NCBI GenBank assembly: GCA_028714075.1
Contig: JAQTMZ010000001.1
Location: 1 to 64,000, forward strand
DNA: 64,000 nucleotides
Direction: 5' to 3'
DNA from: Gallionella sp.
Lineage (GTDB): Bacteria; Pseudomonadota; Gammaproteobacteria; Burkholderiales; Gallionellaceae
Both the position numbers and the translations under genes were made by a program. Position 1 is the stretch's first letter, and the number at the start of each line of letters is the position of its first letter. Shown here piece by piece: positions 63,570 to 64,000 of this stretch. The notes beneath the pieces were generated by a model that saw only the letters and a program-made list of their open reading frames with translations, did no database searches and was not told the origin of the DNA.

Positions 63570-64000
63570 TCAGACAAAAAATCCGCTGTCCCACAACTCC
63601 TGGGTCAACGCCCGATAATCCGCCGCACCCGGACTGTGCGGCGCAAAATCAAACACGTCCTTGCTGTGCATCGGACTGGTTGCCAGCCCGACCGTTTCGC
63701 CGATGCGCGTTTCGCACACCAGCGCGCCGTAACGTTCCCTGAGCTTTTCGTAAATATCGTAGGCCAGTTTGCGCCGCGGGTCGAAGCGCGTCACGACAAT
63801 GCGCCTGGCGAATTTGCGGTTGAGTTTTTTTTCCAGCACATTGAGCGCGCTGTCGAGACGATGCACCCCTTGCAGCGAAAGAAAATCCGCCGAAACCGGG
63901 ATCAGCACACGGTCGGTTGCCAGCAACGCGTTCAGCGTCAGCACGCCCAGCATCGGGCAGCAGTCGATCAGGATAGGCGCGCCGGTAAGCGCCAGATCTT
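63570..64000 (-). CDS. ParA/Soj-family ATPase, partial
   Basis: The open frame runs off the right edge; about 143 C-terminal residues are visible. It reads LIDCCPMLGVLTLNALLATDRVLIPVSADFLSLQGVHRL, matching the second half of ParA/MinD-type ATPases (usual form DCPPSLGLLTLNAL). The Cys and Met in the loop differ from the usual Pro and Ser. The P-loop lies outside. It could be a chromosomal or plasmid-type ParA. The end, VGLATSPMHSKDVFDFAPHS, fits the family, which hydrolyses ATP to position cargo. Confidence 0.82.
   Translation of the reverse strand, partial: DLALTGAPILIDCCPMLGVLTLNALLATDRVLIPVSADFLSLQGVHRLDSALNVLEKKLNRKFARRIVVTRFDPRRKLAYDIYEKLRERYGALVCETRIGETVGLATSPMHSKDVFDFAPHSPGAADYRALTQELWDSGFFV

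Overview
The window looks like a moderately high-GC chromosome segment from a betaproteobacterium, most likely of the Nitrosomonadales (Gallionellaceae/Sideroxydans-like). The evidence is the order kdsD-kdsC-lptC-lptA-lptB-rpoN-hpf-ptsN-hprK-rapZ, a permease-less regulatory PTS (EIIA-Man, HPr, EI), metX-metW, the ferrochelatase-hrcA pair and a gshA of the ATP-grasp-like type. Taxonomy is inferred from gene order and family recall; no search was run.

Layout. 1-0.8 kb: the 3' end of an IS110-type transposase and ubiX. 0.8-9.3 kb, minus strand: a Gx transporter/NusG-II pair, then the rapZ-hprK-ptsN-hpf-rpoN block and the LPS transport/Kdo genes. 9.5-12.9 kb: a late flagellar operon (fliS-fliT-fliK-flhB-like-ycgR) behind a textbook FliA (sigma-28) promoter. 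13-21.5 kb: an FAD dehydrogenase, trpE, gph, a lipoprotein, rpe, tRNA-Ala(CGC), an AmpG-like permease, metW and metX. 21.6-26.5 kb: ptsI, ptsH, EIIA-Man, apbE and gshA. 26.7-30.1 kb, plus strand: yqgE, ruvX, pyrB and a dihydroorotase-like gene without metal ligands. 30.1-31.3 kb: a scar of broken antitoxin and DUF1016 pieces followed by an intact DUF3018-MazF toxin-antitoxin pair. 31.4-41.4 kb: prlC, a DUF4124-thioredoxin-fold protein, an HU gene, xthA, a YhcC radical SAM gene, ubiU, ubiV and a large amino-acid decarboxylase with an overlapping upstream ORF. 41.5-51.3 kb: mostly housekeeping genes (rsgA, phhB, an M48 peptidase, orn, hemH, hrcA, corA, thpR) plus small unknowns. 51.3-64 kb: a giant FAD/Fe-S oxidoreductase and its unknown neighbour, a GldC-like gene between inverted repeats with a purU remnant, a peptide-binding lipoprotein, a Tim44-domain protein, ubiB and a ParA-like ATPase cut by the window edge.

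How it fits together. Ubiquinone synthesis is represented by ubiX, ubiB and the O2-independent ubiU/ubiV pair, suggesting quinone production with and without oxygen. Nitrogen/carbon signalling is represented by rpoN, ptsN, hprK, ptsH, ptsI and rapZ. The envelope genes supply Kdo, LPS export and muropeptide recycling.

The most striking feature is a set of dispersed palindromic repeats. Three lie in frame inside coding sequences (apbE, the FAD/Fe-S oxidoreductase and the peptide-binding lipoprotein), and a fourth supplies the C-terminus of the Gx transporter. Other leads are the upstream ORF that shares its first residues with the decarboxylase it overlaps, the bracketed gldC-like gene, and the NusG-II/Gx pair, which resembles a pair I recall from flavin-based extracellular electron transfer.
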